NCBI GenBank assembly: GCA_007134775.1
Contig: SLKC01000016.1
Coordinates: forward strand, 1-43,413
Length of the DNA stretch: 43,413 bases
Direction of reading: 5' to 3'
DNA from: Ectothiorhodospiraceae bacterium
Lineage (GTDB): Bacteria > Pseudomonadota > Gammaproteobacteria > XJ16 > Halofilaceae
Shown: one piece after another, positions 1 through 8,554 of the stretch
Layout: each line of letters opens with the position of its first letter
Position numbering within the stretch: position 1 is the stretch's first letter
Position numbers and translations under genes: made by a program
Notes under the pieces: model-generated
Databases searched by the model: none
Told to the model about the DNA's origin: nothing
Seen by the model: the letters and a program-made list of their open reading frames with translations, nothing else

Positions 1-421
1 CCACCGTGCCAATGATACACTGCAACCAGACCCCGCGGGCATCATAGCCGCTGTGCCAGCACAACCAGAGCACGAACGGGGGCAGCCAGACGTGGTAGAA
101 GGAAGTGATGCGCGCGATCAGCGGGATCTCGTCATCGAACATGTAAGCGGTCGCGCCGGTGACGCTGTCGCCGACGACGAGGCCGGTGCCGAAGTCGAGC
201 ACCCAGACCAGCCCGATCACGATGACGGTGCCCGCCTGGCTGGCGACGAGCAGCGGGTTCGGCCGCCACACCGCATACAACAGGATGAACTGTGCCACAT
301 TGCACAGCCACCAGAAGTTCTGGAACCCGTACGTGGCCACGATGATCGGCACCCACACGGCAATCCATAAGGTGAATGCCAGGCGGACACCCCGCGGTAC
401 CGGTTCGCCCTGTATCATCAC
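1..421 (-). CDS. Integral membrane protein, unknown function (partial, 3' end outside window)
   Basis: On the minus strand an open frame begins at GTG 421 (or the adjacent ATG 418) and runs off the left edge, giving about 140 residues. A GAGGAG ribosome site lies 8 bases before the GTG, which favours that start. The translation is strongly hydrophobic and Trp-rich, with segments such as FTLWIAVWVPIIVA, FILLYAVW, VIVIGLVWVL and WLPPFVLWLCW, so at least four membrane spans are likely in the visible part. I do not recognise a family with certainty. It is divergent from the Mla-like operon at 560, with about 140 bases between them that could hold both promoters. Confidence 0.7.
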   Translation of the reverse strand, partial: MMIQGEPVPRGVRLAFTLWIAVWVPIIVATYGFQNFWWLCNVAQFILLYAVWRPNPLLVASQAGTVIVIGLVWVLDFGTGLVVGDSVTGATAYMFDDEIPLIARITSFYHVWLPPFVLWLCWHSGYDARGVWLQCIIGTV

Positions 422-559
422 GCGCGTGTCTCCTCGGGCCGGGACACGCACCATGGTAACGGTTCTCGCACACGCAACGCCCACCGCGGGTGGACCGGCA
501 GTACCGCTACGCACACCTCCAGGGCAGGCCGCTGCGGATCATCGCGGGAGTCGGCGCCC

Positions 560-1711
560 GTGACCGCTGCGAACGCCGCGTCCGATTTTCAGCCTCCGGC
601 GATCGAGACCCGGGAGACCGACGCCGGTGTCGCCATCCATCTCAGCGGCGACTGGACACTGCGTGCGCTGTGCCCCCACCTCGACGAACTCCGGGCGCGC
701 CTGACGGCGCTGGCCCGCGACGATGCCCACGCCTGGGACCTCAGCGCGATCCACCGCCTCGACAACACCGGCGCCCTGATCCTGTGGAAGGCGTGGGGTC
801 GCACCTTCCCGTCCTCAGTGGCACTGCGCGACAGCCACCGCCCCGTGTTCGCCAACTGGGAGACGCGCCAGCCGCCGCACTTCGACGAGCCGCGGCGACC
901 GCCGAGCGAGCGCGCGCTGGCGACGCTGGCCCGCCCGGCACGGGCCGCACACCACCATGCGCGTGACTGGCTCGCCCTCCTCGCCCGCTTCCTGCGCGAT
1001 GTTGCCGACCTGCTCGCGCATCCGCGGCGCATCCCGTGGCGCGAGATCTCCGCGATCATCCACCTCACCGGCGTGCGCGCGCTGCCGATCACGGGCATCC
1101 TGGGCCTGCTGTTCGGTGTGGTGCTGGCCTATCAGGCCGCGATCCATCTACAGGCGTTTGGGGCCGACACCTTCGTCTCCGAGATGGTCGGCTTTACCAT
1201 GGTCCGCGAGATGGGCCCGTCGATGACCGCGATCATCCTGGCGGGGCGCTCCGGTTCGGCGATCACCGCACAGATCGGTGTCATGCGCCTGACCCAGGAG
1301 CTCGATGCGATGAAGGTGATGGGCATTTCCAGCAGCCAGCGCATCCTGCTGCCGCGCATCATTGGGCTGACCATCGTGCTGCCGCTGCTGTCGATCTGGG
1401 TGATGCTGCTCTCGCTCAGCGGCGGCGCACTGACCGCACACCTCGCCATCGGCCTCGATTACACGCATTTCTTCAGCACCCTGCCCACGGCGCTGCCGCT
1501 GGTGAACCTGTGGATCGGCCTGGCCAAGGCGGCGCTGTTCGGGGCTGCAATCGCGATCACCGCCTGCCACTTCGGCCTGCGCATCGAGCCGAACACGCGC
1601 AGCCTCGCCGCCGAGACGACGCGTTCGGTCGTCGCGGGCATTGCGCTGGTCATCATCATCAATGCCAGCGCCACGGTCGTGCTGCAGAACATCGGGTTCA
1701 AGGGCGTATGA
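560..1711 (+). CDS. MlaE-type ABC permease with N-terminal STAS domain
   Basis: This 383-residue protein is probably the inner-membrane permease of an Mla-like phospholipid transport system. Residues about 12-90 look like a STAS domain (the MlaB role) and residues about 140-380 are the MlaE-type permease. The family motif GRSGSAITAQIG is visible near residue 230, followed by several hydrophobic spans. In E. coli the STAS protein MlaB is a separate subunit; here it is fused to the permease, an arrangement also known in other bacteria. The start is GTG 560, with GGGAG about 10 bases upstream. The stop overlaps the next gene by ATGA, so translation is probably coupled. The family assignment is firm; the lipid substrate is inference. 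Confidence 0.9.
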   Translation: MTAANAASDFQPPAIETRETDAGVAIHLSGDWTLRALCPHLDELRARLTALARDDAHAWDLSAIHRLDNTGALILWKAWGRTFPSSVALRDSHRPVFANWETRQPPHFDEPRRPPSERALATLARPARAAHHHARDWLALLARFLRDVADLLAHPRRIPWREISAIIHLTGVRALPITGILGLLFGVVLAYQAAIHLQAFGADTFVSEMVGFTMVREMGPSMTAIILAGRSGSAITAQIGVMRLTQELDAMKVMGISSSQRILLPRIIGLTIVLPLLSIWVMLLSLSGGALTAHLAIGLDYTHFFSTLPTALPLVNLWIGLAKAALFGAAIAITACHFGLRIEPNTRSLAAETTRSVVAGIALVIIINASATVVLQNIGFKGV

Positions 1712-2484
1712 ACCGCAATACAACCGCAGTCGAACTCGCCGGCATCTGGACCGATTTCGGCGACAGGGCCGTGCATCGCGGCATCGATCTGCGCGTGCCT
1801 GGCGGCCAGAAGCTGGCCCTGGTCGGCGGCTCCGGCAGCGGCAAGACCACCCTGCTGCGCATCATGCTCGGTCTGCTCGCCCCACAGCAGGGCACGGCCC
1901 GGCTGTTCGGGCGTGAACTGGAGACCCTCAGCGACGACGACCAGCAGGCGATCCGCAACCGCTGCGGCGTGCTGTTCCAGGGGGGCGCACTATTCACCGA
2001 TCTGAACATCTACGACAACATCGCCCTGCCCCTGCGCGAACTCGATGCGCTGGACGAGGACACCATCGCCGAGCTCGTCTGTATGAAGCTGTTGATGGTG
2101 CGTCTCGACGAACGTGTGGGCTCGCTGATGCCGTTCGAGCTCTCCGGCGGCATGGTCAAGCGCGCAGCACTCGCGCGCGCACTGGCCCTCGAACCCGAGC
2201 TGCTGTTCCTCGACGAGCCGACCTCGGGTCTGGATCCGCTCGCCGCGGAGAACTTCGTCGACGTCATCAACCGCCTGCACCGCGATCTACGCTTCACCAT
2301 GGTGATGGTGACGCACGACGTACACAGCCTGCATGATCTGTGTGATCAGGTCGCCGTGCTCGCCGACGGCGAGCTGGTCGCCCACGGGCCCATCGATCAG
2401 GTGATCGAGTCCGAGCACAGTTTCGTGCACCATTTCTTCCGCGGCGGCAGGAGCCGACCCATATCAGGCGCGGGGGCCCCCTGA
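1708..2484 (+). CDS. MlaF-type ABC transporter ATPase
   Basis: A 258-residue ATP-binding cassette that should drive the neighbouring MlaE-type permease. Visible motifs are a Walker A GGSGSGKTT near residue 39, the signature LSGGM, Walker B LLFLDEPTSGLDP and the switch histidine in VTHD. The length is usual for MlaF. The gene starts inside the stop codon of the permease (ATGA) and is followed after 4 bases by the MCE-domain gene, so the four genes 560-4062 form one operon. The start is fixed by the overlap and by the family's N-terminal VELAGIWTDFG region. The short C-terminal tail (SRPISGAGAP) looks unstructured. Confidence 0.93.
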   Translation: MNRNTTAVELAGIWTDFGDRAVHRGIDLRVPGGQKLALVGGSGSGKTTLLRIMLGLLAPQQGTARLFGRELETLSDDDQQAIRNRCGVLFQGGALFTDLNIYDNIALPLRELDALDEDTIAELVCMKLLMVRLDERVGSLMPFELSGGMVKRAALARALALEPELLFLDEPTSGLDPLAAENFVDVINRLHRDLRFTMVMVTHDVHSLHDLCDQVAVLADGELVAHGPIDQVIESEHSFVHHFFRGGRSRPISGAGAP

Positions 2485-2488
2485 GACG

Positions 2489-3469
2489 ATGCACGACCGC
2501 AGCTACGCCCTGTTCACGGCCGTCTTCATTCTGGCGCTGGCCATCGCCATCGGAGCTACGGCCTGGTGGCTTGCCGATGTCGACACCCAGCGGCGCCCCT
2601 ACGAACTCGCCACCGCGCACAGCGTCTCCGGACTGACCGACGCCTCGCGGGTCTACTACCGCGGCGTACGGGCGGGGCGCGTCGAGGCGGTCCGAATCAC
2701 CCCGGAGGGCGAGATCCGCATCCGCATCGAGATCGACCGCGACATCCCCATCACCCACGGCACCTTCGCGACGATGCAGACGCAAGGGCTGACCGGCATC
2801 TCGCATCTCGAGCTCGAGGACACCGGTGAGGATCCGCGCTCGCTGGCCACAACGGCCGACGACCCTGCCCGCATCCCCTTGCGTCCGGGGCTGCTCGACC
2901 GGCTCGCGGACACCGGCGAGGCGGTATTCGACGACATCGAGCGCATCGCCGGGCGCATCGAGCGCCTGCTCAGCGAGGACAACATCGAGCGCGTCGACGG
3001 CATCCTGGCCAACCTCGAGACCGCCAGCGGCGACTTCATCGGCCTGCAGGCGCAGGCGGAGACAGCCCTGGCGGCGATTCCCGACGTCGCCGCCGATGCC
3101 AGCCATTCGCTCGCGCGCATCGACGCAGTCACCGCCGACTTGCACGCCTTCATGCCACGCCTCGACGACATCGCCGACGACTTCAGCCAGCTCGCGCGCG
3201 ATGGCAGCCGCCTGAGCGTGCAGATCGAGCAGGATGTCGGCCGTCTGAGCGACCAGCTCGAGCGCGATGTCGGTGGCCTGAGCCGGCGCATCGATCGCGA
3301 TGTCATTCCGGATCTGCAGCAGACGCTGGACCGGGTCTACAGCGCCGCCGACGATGTCTCCCGGCTCTCGCGCGGCATCGAGGAGGAGCCGGGGAGCCTG
3401 ATCCGTGGGCGCCTGCCACACCGCCCCGGGCCGGGCGAACGCGGTTATCGACCGCAAGGAGGGCAATGA
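2489..3469 (+). CDS. MlaD-like MCE-domain protein
   Basis: A 326-residue periplasmic substrate-binding subunit of the Mla-like system. One N-terminal membrane anchor (residues about 9-28, ALFTAVFILALAIAIGATAW) is followed by an MCE domain at about 36-115, with the typical YYRGVRAGRV segment. The rest is a long helical region with repeated Val-Gly-Arg/Gly-Leu-Ser pieces near residues 245-275 (DVGRLSDQLERDVGGLSRR), suggesting a coiled coil or tube-like helix bundle as in longer MCE proteins. E. coli MlaD is about 180 residues, so this protein is longer. It overlaps the next gene by four bases. The role in lipid trafficking between membranes is inferred from the family. Confidence 0.88.
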   Translation: MHDRSYALFTAVFILALAIAIGATAWWLADVDTQRRPYELATAHSVSGLTDASRVYYRGVRAGRVEAVRITPEGEIRIRIEIDRDIPITHGTFATMQTQGLTGISHLELEDTGEDPRSLATTADDPARIPLRPGLLDRLADTGEAVFDDIERIAGRIERLLSEDNIERVDGILANLETASGDFIGLQAQAETALAAIPDVAADASHSLARIDAVTADLHAFMPRLDDIADDFSQLARDGSRLSVQIEQDVGRLSDQLERDVGGLSRRIDRDVIPDLQQTLDRVYSAADDVSRLSRGIEEEPGSLIRGRLPHRPGPGERGYRPQGGQ

Positions 3470-4062
3470 TGCGCCACCTGCACCCGCTGCTCCTACTGCT
3501 GGCCGCGAGCCTGATCAGTGGCTGCGGCGGCTTGTTGCCCGAGCCCGCCGAAAGCCCGCGGGTGATCGATCTCGGCCCCGGCAGCGACCCCAACGACGAC
3601 GCCGAGGCCATTGCCGCGATCACCCTGGCCCGTGTCGACGCCCCGCGCTGGCTCGACGACACCGCCATCCACTACCGGCGCCTCGACCACGATCCGAACA
3701 CGCTGGAGCGCTACGCCCAGCATGTCTGGGCCGCGCCGCCGGCGGAGCTGATCGCTGCCGAGGCCGAGGCCATGCTGCGCGCCCGCGGGGGGCGCGACGG
3801 CCCGCCGCAAGCGCGGCTCGAGCTGCGCCTGACGCGTTTCGAACAGGTCTTCGAAAGCGCCGAGGCCGCCTACGTCGATGCCCGGGTCAGCGCCGTGCTG
3901 ATCCCGCGCGGCAATGGCGCGACCCGCCAGCGCGAGTTCCGCGCACGCCTCGACACCCGGGCCGACGTCGACGGTGCGGTCGACGCGCTGCCGCGGGCGG
4001 CCCACGAGATCATCGGCGACATGGGTGACTGGCTGGCCCGGGAACACCCGCCCGGCGACTGA
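3466..4062 (+). CDS. ABC-transport auxiliary lipoprotein (PqiC-like)
   Basis: A 198-residue lipoprotein. A signal peptide with a hydrophobic run of leucines ends in a clear lipobox LISGC, with the lipidated Cys at residue 20 followed by Gly, which fits outer-membrane sorting. The remaining domain (residues about 35-190) matches the auxiliary lipoprotein family found with MCE transporters (PqiC/DUF330 type), including WLDDTAIHYR and a duplicated strand pattern. A strong AAGGAGG ribosome site precedes ATG 3466. It closes the operon and would be the outer-membrane partner of the MCE protein. A second ATG three bases later is an alternative start. No obvious terminator follows. Confidence 0.85.
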   Translation: MMRHLHPLLLLLAASLISGCGGLLPEPAESPRVIDLGPGSDPNDDAEAIAAITLARVDAPRWLDDTAIHYRRLDHDPNTLERYAQHVWAAPPAELIAAEAEAMLRARGGRDGPPQARLELRLTRFEQVFESAEAAYVDARVSAVLIPRGNGATRQREFRARLDTRADVDGAVDALPRAAHEIIGDMGDWLAREHPPGD

Positions 4063-4252
4063 ACGCAAGCCCCGCCCGCGCCGACGCGGCAGGCGCGTCC
4101 CGTGATCGCCGTGGCGCGGCGGCTGTGCCTGGCGTCCCGATCCTGGCCGGAAGCCGTGCACCGTGGCTCCCGCGTCGCTGGCGTCATCCGGCTCGCGGCC
4201 CAGTGATGCGGCGCGACGGGCTCCGCGGGTGCTGATGGCGCGGCCAATCCGG

Positions 4253-4258
4253 TAGAAT
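4253..4258 (+). promoter_or_regulatory. Probable -10 element before ttcA
   Basis: A TAGAAT hexamer sits 34 bases before the ttcA start within the 229-base gap after the Mla-like operon. No convincing -35 box is visible at the usual distance, so only the -10 is called. Nothing else was recognised between 4063 and 4291. Confidence 0.45.
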
Positions 4259-4291
4259 GCTGCGCCTGACGTCCAGCACAGCGGCCCCACC

Positions 4292-5188
4292 ATGCCCCTT
4301 AGCCCTCTCCCCGACTCGGTCAACGCCCGCAAGCGCTACAAGCGCCTCAAGCGCCAGACCGGTCAGGCGATCGCCGACTTCTCCATGATCGCCGACGGCG
4401 ACCGCGTCATGGTCTGCATGTCGGGCGGCAAGGACTCGCATGTCCTGCTGGATCTGTTGCTGGATCTGCAGCAGCGCGCCCCGGTCCGCTTCGAGTTGGT
4501 CGCCGTCAACATGGACCAGAAGCAACCGGGCTTCCCCGAGCATGTGTTGCCCGACTACTTCCGCGAGCGCGGGGTCGACTGGCACATCATCGAGCAGGAC
4601 ACCTACTCGACTGTGGTCTCGGTCGTGCCCGAGGGCAAGACGATGTGCGGGCTGTGCTCGCGCCTGCGCCGCGGCGCGCTCTACTCGTGGGCGGCGGAGA
4701 ACGGCGTGACCAAGATCGCGCTGGGCCACCACCGCGACGACATCATCGAGACCTTCTTCCTCAACCTCTTCCATGGCGGCAAGCTCAAGGCGATGCCGCC
4801 GAAGCTGCGCTCCGATGACGGGCGCAACGTCGTCATCCGCCCGCTGGCCTACTGCAGCGAGGCGGACATCGCCAAGTACGCCGCCGAGCGCGGCTTCCCC
4901 ATCATCCCCTGCAACCTGTGCGGCTCGCAGGAGAACCTGCAGCGCCAGAACATCAAGGCGATGCTCGCCGAGTGGGAGCGTGCGCACCCGGGGCGCAAGG
5001 AGACCATCTTCGCCGCGCTGCAGCACGTCGCCCCGTCGCAGCTCGCCGACCGGGCGCTGTTCGACTTCGACGCACTCGCGGGCGCTGCGGCGCAAGCCAC
5101 CACCTCCGCGGACAACGACGCCGCCCCAGTGCCCATGCCCACCGCAGCGCCGCTACACTGGCATCCGCGCAGCGCCGGCGGCGGATGA
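4292..5188 (+). CDS. ttcA: tRNA 2-thiocytidine biosynthesis protein TtcA
   Basis: TtcA thiolates cytidine 32 of certain tRNAs, using ATP and an iron-sulfur cluster. This 298-residue protein has the PP-loop SGGKDS at 44-49, the CGLC pair (Cys119, Cys122) and the third cluster ligand region PCNLC (Cys207), the pattern known for TtcA. The segment [14 protein letters not shown] is also typical. The last 40 residues are a Pro/Ala-rich tail without family similarity. The final codon overlaps the start of the next gene by ATGA, which is unexpected because that gene is a regulator with no link to tRNA thiolation. Identity is clear. Confidence 0.96.
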   Translation: MPLSPLPDSVNARKRYKRLKRQTGQAIADFSMIADGDRVMVCMSGGKDSHVLLDLLLDLQQRAPVRFELVAVNMDQKQPGFPEHVLPDYFRERGVDWHIIEQDTYSTVVSVVPEGKTMCGLCSRLRRGALYSWAAENGVTKIALGHHRDDIIETFFLNLFHGGKLKAMPPKLRSDDGRNVVIRPLAYCSEADIAKYAAERGFPIIPCNLCGSQENLQRQNIKAMLAEWERAHPGRKETIFAALQHVAPSQLADRALFDFDALAGAAAQATTSADNDAAPVPMPTAAPLHWHPRSAGGG

Positions 5189-6963
5189 GCGACGACCGAG
5201 CCAGCACGGGGACGACCACACCGCGCGCGTTCGACCACCCCGGGGCGCCGCCCGGGCGCGAGCCCTTTCTCGTCGGGGCGGCCATCGGCACCGGGCTCGT
5301 CGCTCAGGCCGCCGAGCGTGGGCAGGCGGACTTCCTATTGGCACTCAACGTCGGTCGGCTGCGCTCGATGGGCCTGCCTTCGATCAGCTCGATGCTGCCG
5401 TTCGCGGCGGCCAACGATCTGGTCATGGATTTCGTCGAGAACGAGCTGGTGCGCCCGACCCGCATCCCCGTCTACGTCGGACTGGCCGTCTGGGAAGCCG
5501 AGGCCCGCCTGGACGCGCGGCTGGCGGCGATCCGTGCCGCGGGTCTCGCCGGCGTGGCGAACTTCCCGACCGCCGTCCACTACCCCGAAGACGCCGCACG
5601 CGCACTCGACACGGGCGGCCTCGGTTTCGGCGCGGAGCTGGCGCTGCTCGAACGAGCCCGCCTGCACGGCCATCGGGTGCTCGTCTACGTCAAGACGCGC
5701 GCGCAGGCCGAACAGGCCGCACGGCTCGAGCCCGAGCTGTTGTGCGTGAACTTCGGCTGGAATGCGGGCGGACGACTCACCGATCTCCAGCCCGAGGTAT
5801 CGATCGACGAGGCCATCCTGCGCGCCACCGACATCGCCCGCGTGGTCCGGCGACGCTCGCCCCATACGCTCTGCCTGATCGAGGGCGGGCCGATCGTCCA
5901 TCCCCACCAGGTCGCCCAGATCTGCGTCGAATCGGGAATGCAGGGCTATATCGGCGGCTCCACCATCGACCGCCTGCCGATCGAGGACGCCGTGGTCGAT
6001 GCCACGCTCGCGTTCAAGTCGGCCGGCCTGGCGCGCCAGCGCGAGCGCGGCGAGCGCGCCAACCTGTTGGGCCATGCCGCAGCGGTCGGGCTCCACGGCG
6101 GCTCGTCGGTGCTCGTCGAATGCCTGTCGCGCCTACGGGCCCTCGCCGACGGGCGCTCGCCGATCGTTGTGACCGGCCCCGCCGGCACCCAGCGTCATGC
6201 GGCGTTACGCTTCGCCCGGCGCGAGGCGGGTTTGCGCGATGAGGTGGCAACTCACCTGCTGGTCTCCGACCACGCCGAGCCCCAGCTCGGCATGCGCCTG
6301 TTCGGCCACGGCGACGGCCGCCAGGGACTGCTCATCGAGTGCGATCGCCGGCCTCTGCTGATCGAGCCGCTTGAGGGGCTGTCGCGGCGCTGGCAGCGCA
6401 AGCTGGCACGGCTGCTCTCCCGCGGCATGGTTACGCCGTTCCGCGGTAATCGGGCCATCGCCACGCGGCCATGGCTGTTGTGCCTGAGCGAGCGACCGCT
6501 GGCGGAGCTGCACGCCGAGGGCAGCCTGATCGACGAGCTCTACGGGGTGTTGCGTGAACGCGAGGTACGCATGCCGGTACTTGCTGAACGCGGCGAGGAT
6601 CTGGCCACGATCGTGACCGCGCTATGCGCGAGCCGGGGGCTGAACCTCGAACTCACCGGTTCGGCGATCGCGCTGCTGCAGCGCCAGGCCTGGCCGGGCA
6701 ATCTGCCCGAGCTTGAACGCCTGCTCGACCGCCTGCGCGGCGCCGGCGTGGTCGGCGAGGTCACGGCCGCGACCCTGGAGCCCTTCCTTGATGACGCCCA
6801 GGGCAAACCCGGGCCAACGACGCCGGGCGGCATCGAGGCCGAGGAGCGCGAATGGCTGCTCGCCGCCCTGCGCCGACACGCCTTCAACCGCACCGCTACC
6901 GCCAGCGCCCTCGGGCTCTCGCGCAAGACCCTGTACAACCGGATGCGCCGACTCGGTCTGTAG
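5185..6963 (+). CDS. Regulator: PEP-hydrolase-like TIM barrel, degenerate AAA+ domain and Fis-type HTH
   Basis: A 592-residue protein in three parts. Residues about 20-275 are a PEP-hydrolase-like barrel (PF09370, known as a sensory domain of enhancer-binding proteins), with [14 protein letters not shown] and LIEGGPI. Residues about 300-495 align with the AAA+ domain of sigma-54 activators, but the Walker A is GPAGTQRH without the lysine, the GAFTGA loop is missing after LFGHGDG, and Walker B reads LLIEP. Late AAA+ landmarks survive ([22 protein letters not shown]). Residues about 550-592 form a Fis-type helix-turn-helix ([16 protein letters not shown]). It should bind DNA but probably neither hydrolyses ATP nor contacts sigma-54. 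The likely target is the transporter operon at 7687; this is inference. Its stop abuts the stop of the convergent gene at 6964. Confidence 0.82.
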   Translation: MSDDRASTGTTTPRAFDHPGAPPGREPFLVGAAIGTGLVAQAAERGQADFLLALNVGRLRSMGLPSISSMLPFAAANDLVMDFVENELVRPTRIPVYVGLAVWEAEARLDARLAAIRAAGLAGVANFPTAVHYPEDAARALDTGGLGFGAELALLERARLHGHRVLVYVKTRAQAEQAARLEPELLCVNFGWNAGGRLTDLQPEVSIDEAILRATDIARVVRRRSPHTLCLIEGGPIVHPHQVAQICVESGMQGYIGGSTIDRLPIEDAVVDATLAFKSAGLARQRERGERANLLGHAAAVGLHGGSSVLVECLSRLRALADGRSPIVVTGPAGTQRHAALRFARREAGLRDEVATHLLVSDHAEPQLGMRLFGHGDGRQGLLIECDRRPLLIEPLEGLSRRWQRKLARLLSRGMVTPFRGNRAIATRPWLLCLSERPLAELHAEGSLIDELYGVLREREVRMPVLAERGEDLATIVTALCASRGLNLELTGSAIALLQRQAWPGNLPELERLLDRLRGAGVVGEVTAATLEPFLDDAQGKPGPTTPGGIEAEEREWLLAALRRHAFNRTATASALGLSRKTLYNRMRRLGL

Positions 6964-7566
6964 TCACGGTGGCGTCGCCTCGCGCCGCAGCGTCAGCGGC
7001 AGCCACGCGCCACTGCCAGCCCCGGCGCGATAATCGAGCACCCCGGAGCGCACCCGCGGCAATTCTCCCCGCGGCACCCGTGGCTCGGCCACGACCCAGT
7101 CCGCGAGCAGATCCACAGCGGGTGGGCCGCGCCCCGGTGCACCAACCGTCGCCACAGTGGCAAAGCCACGCTCCGCCGCGACCTGCAAACGCAGCGCCTC
7201 ATTCGCCAGCGAGAGTCCGCCCTGCTCGGCGGTGGCGGCGAACCCGCCCGTGAGACGAGTGATCCCCGGGAAGGCAGCAATGCCGGCGCCACCGGCGCGC
7301 TCGACGGCGTCGAGCAGGCGCGCGAGATCGAGAAAGGGGTGCGCGAGGAACGCGCCCACGACCGCCCCCCGCGGTAACCGTGTACCCGCGAGCGCTGCCA
7401 AGAGCTCGGCGTTGTAGTCGCGCGTCGGCAGCAACAGCGCGAGCCAGGGATCGGCGGCGAAGTACTCGGGCCACTCCAACGTGACCAGGGCGCGATGCCC
7501 CCCTTCCCGCGCGGCGCCGGCGTGTTGCACCGGAATGATCGCCCATTGTGCTTCGAGCTGGTGCAT
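6964..7566 (-). CDS. Short divergent PEP-hydrolase-like barrel protein
   Basis: A 200-residue protein on the minus strand, between the regulator and the transporter operon. It has no plain annotation, but its middle part lines up with the two PEP-hydrolase-like barrels nearby: GAFLAHPFLDLARLLDAV then GGAGIAAFPGITRL then LSLANEALRLQVAAERGF correspond in order to the stretch holding [12 protein letters not shown] in the regulator and [12 protein letters not shown] in the gene at 14076. It is about 75 residues shorter than a full barrel and ends in an unrelated Arg/Pro-rich tail. The active-site end is probably incomplete, so it may be a regulatory subunit or a decaying copy. The start ATG 7566 has only a weak ribosome site, and an in-frame stop lies just upstream. 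Confidence 0.6.
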   Translation of the reverse strand: MHQLEAQWAIIPVQHAGAAREGGHRALVTLEWPEYFAADPWLALLLPTRDYNAELLAALAGTRLPRGAVVGAFLAHPFLDLARLLDAVERAGGAGIAAFPGITRLTGGFAATAEQGGLSLANEALRLQVAAERGFATVATVGAPGRGPPAVDLLADWVVAEPRVPRGELPRVRSGVLDYRAGAGSGAWLPLTLRREATPP

Positions 7567-7613
7567 CAGCGAAAAAATTACCCGGATTTACACACATGGG
7601 CGAAGTAACCGTA

Positions 7614-7643
7614 TTGTAGGCGTTTTCCGGCGCTGCCTATACT
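7614..7643 (+). promoter_or_regulatory. Sigma-70-type promoter of the transporter operon
   Basis: TTGTAG (7614-7619), an 18-base spacer and TATACT (7638-7643) precede the start at 7687. I looked for a sigma-54 promoter (GG-N10-GC pattern with TGGC and TGC) because of the regulator type and saw none that is convincing, which agrees with the decayed AAA+ domain of that regulator. Confidence 0.5.
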
Positions 7644-7686
7644 CGACCCCAATACGGTCCACCGGGCCGCGGGAGGCAGATCGGCC

Positions 7687-8550
7687 GTGACCCAATTTCT
7701 CGCCATAACGCTCAATGGCCTCACCCTGGCGGCACTCTATTTCATCGTCGCCAGCGGCTTCACGCTGGTTTTCGGCCTGATGCGCAACATCAATCTCGCG
7801 CACGGGGCCTTCTATCTGCTGGGCGGCTATATCGGCTTCGAGGCCCTGCAGGCGAGTGGCAACTGGTTCTTCGCGGTCGCCGCCGCCTTCGTCGCGATCG
7901 CCGTGCTCGGCGCCCTCCTGCAGATGCTGGTGTTCCGCCACCTCGATGGCCAGGAGCTGCGCCAGACACTGATCACGCTGGCGCTGTCGATCATCCTCGC
8001 CGATCTCATGCTCTGGTTCTGGGGCGGGCAGACCTACCAGATCGCGGCCCCGGAGGCCTTCCAGGGTCCGTTGCGCACCGGCCTCGATGTCCTGCCGGCC
8101 TATCCGGCGATGCGCCTGGTCAACATCGGCATTGCCATCGTCATCGGCGTCCTGCTCTGGCTCTTTCTGACACACACGCGCACCGGCATGATGATCCGCG
8201 CCGGGGTCGACGACCGTGCAATGCTGCAGGCATCCGGTGTCAACGTCCATCGCGTCTTCGCCGCCACCTTTGCCCTGGGCGCGGGGCTGGCCGGACTCGC
8301 CGGGGTACTCGGCGGCACCGTGGAATCGCTCTCCCCGGGCGAGGATATCCGCATCCTGTTGGCGAGCCTGGTCGTGGTCATCGTCGGCGGCATGGGTTCG
8401 GTCGTCGGCAGTGCGGTGGGCGCCGTGCTCATCGGCCTCGCGCAGCAGTACGGGCTCGCCTACACCCCGACCTACGGGGCGCTCTATACCTTTGTCATCC
8501 TGATCGTGGTCCTGGCCGTCCGGCCCCAGGGCCTGTTCGGGCGGAGCTAG
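7687..8550 (+). CDS. LivH-type ABC transporter permease
   Basis: A 287-residue inner-membrane permease of the branched-chain-amino-acid (HAAT) importer class. It has about eight hydrophobic spans and the family hallmark near the N-terminus, GFTLVFGLMRNINLAHGAFY. The C-terminal loop GGMGSVVGSAVGAVLIG is also typical. The start is GTG 7687, with GGGAGG about 10 bases before it. It is the first gene of a run in which all spacings are short (4 to 68 bases) up to 17036. The substrate cannot be told from the permease; HAAT systems import amino acids, urea, amides or other small organic acids. Confidence 0.9.
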   Translation: MTQFLAITLNGLTLAALYFIVASGFTLVFGLMRNINLAHGAFYLLGGYIGFEALQASGNWFFAVAAAFVAIAVLGALLQMLVFRHLDGQELRQTLITLALSIILADLMLWFWGGQTYQIAAPEAFQGPLRTGLDVLPAYPAMRLVNIGIAIVIGVLLWLFLTHTRTGMMIRAGVDDRAMLQASGVNVHRVFAATFALGAGLAGLAGVLGGTVESLSPGEDIRILLASLVVVIVGGMGSVVGSAVGAVLIGLAQQYGLAYTPTYGALYTFVILIVVLAVRPQGLFGRS

Positions 8551-8554
8551 GACA

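Noticed and set aside
132-473. A 113-residue Arg/His-rich frame on the minus strand at the left edge
   Set aside because: Another frame of the same strand (from 421) gives a coherent membrane protein with a ribosome site; this one is a shadow.
7567-7686. Sigma-54 promoter for the importer operon
   Set aside because: No GG/GC pair with correct spacing and flanks; a sigma-70-type TTGTAG-N18-TATACT explains the start better.
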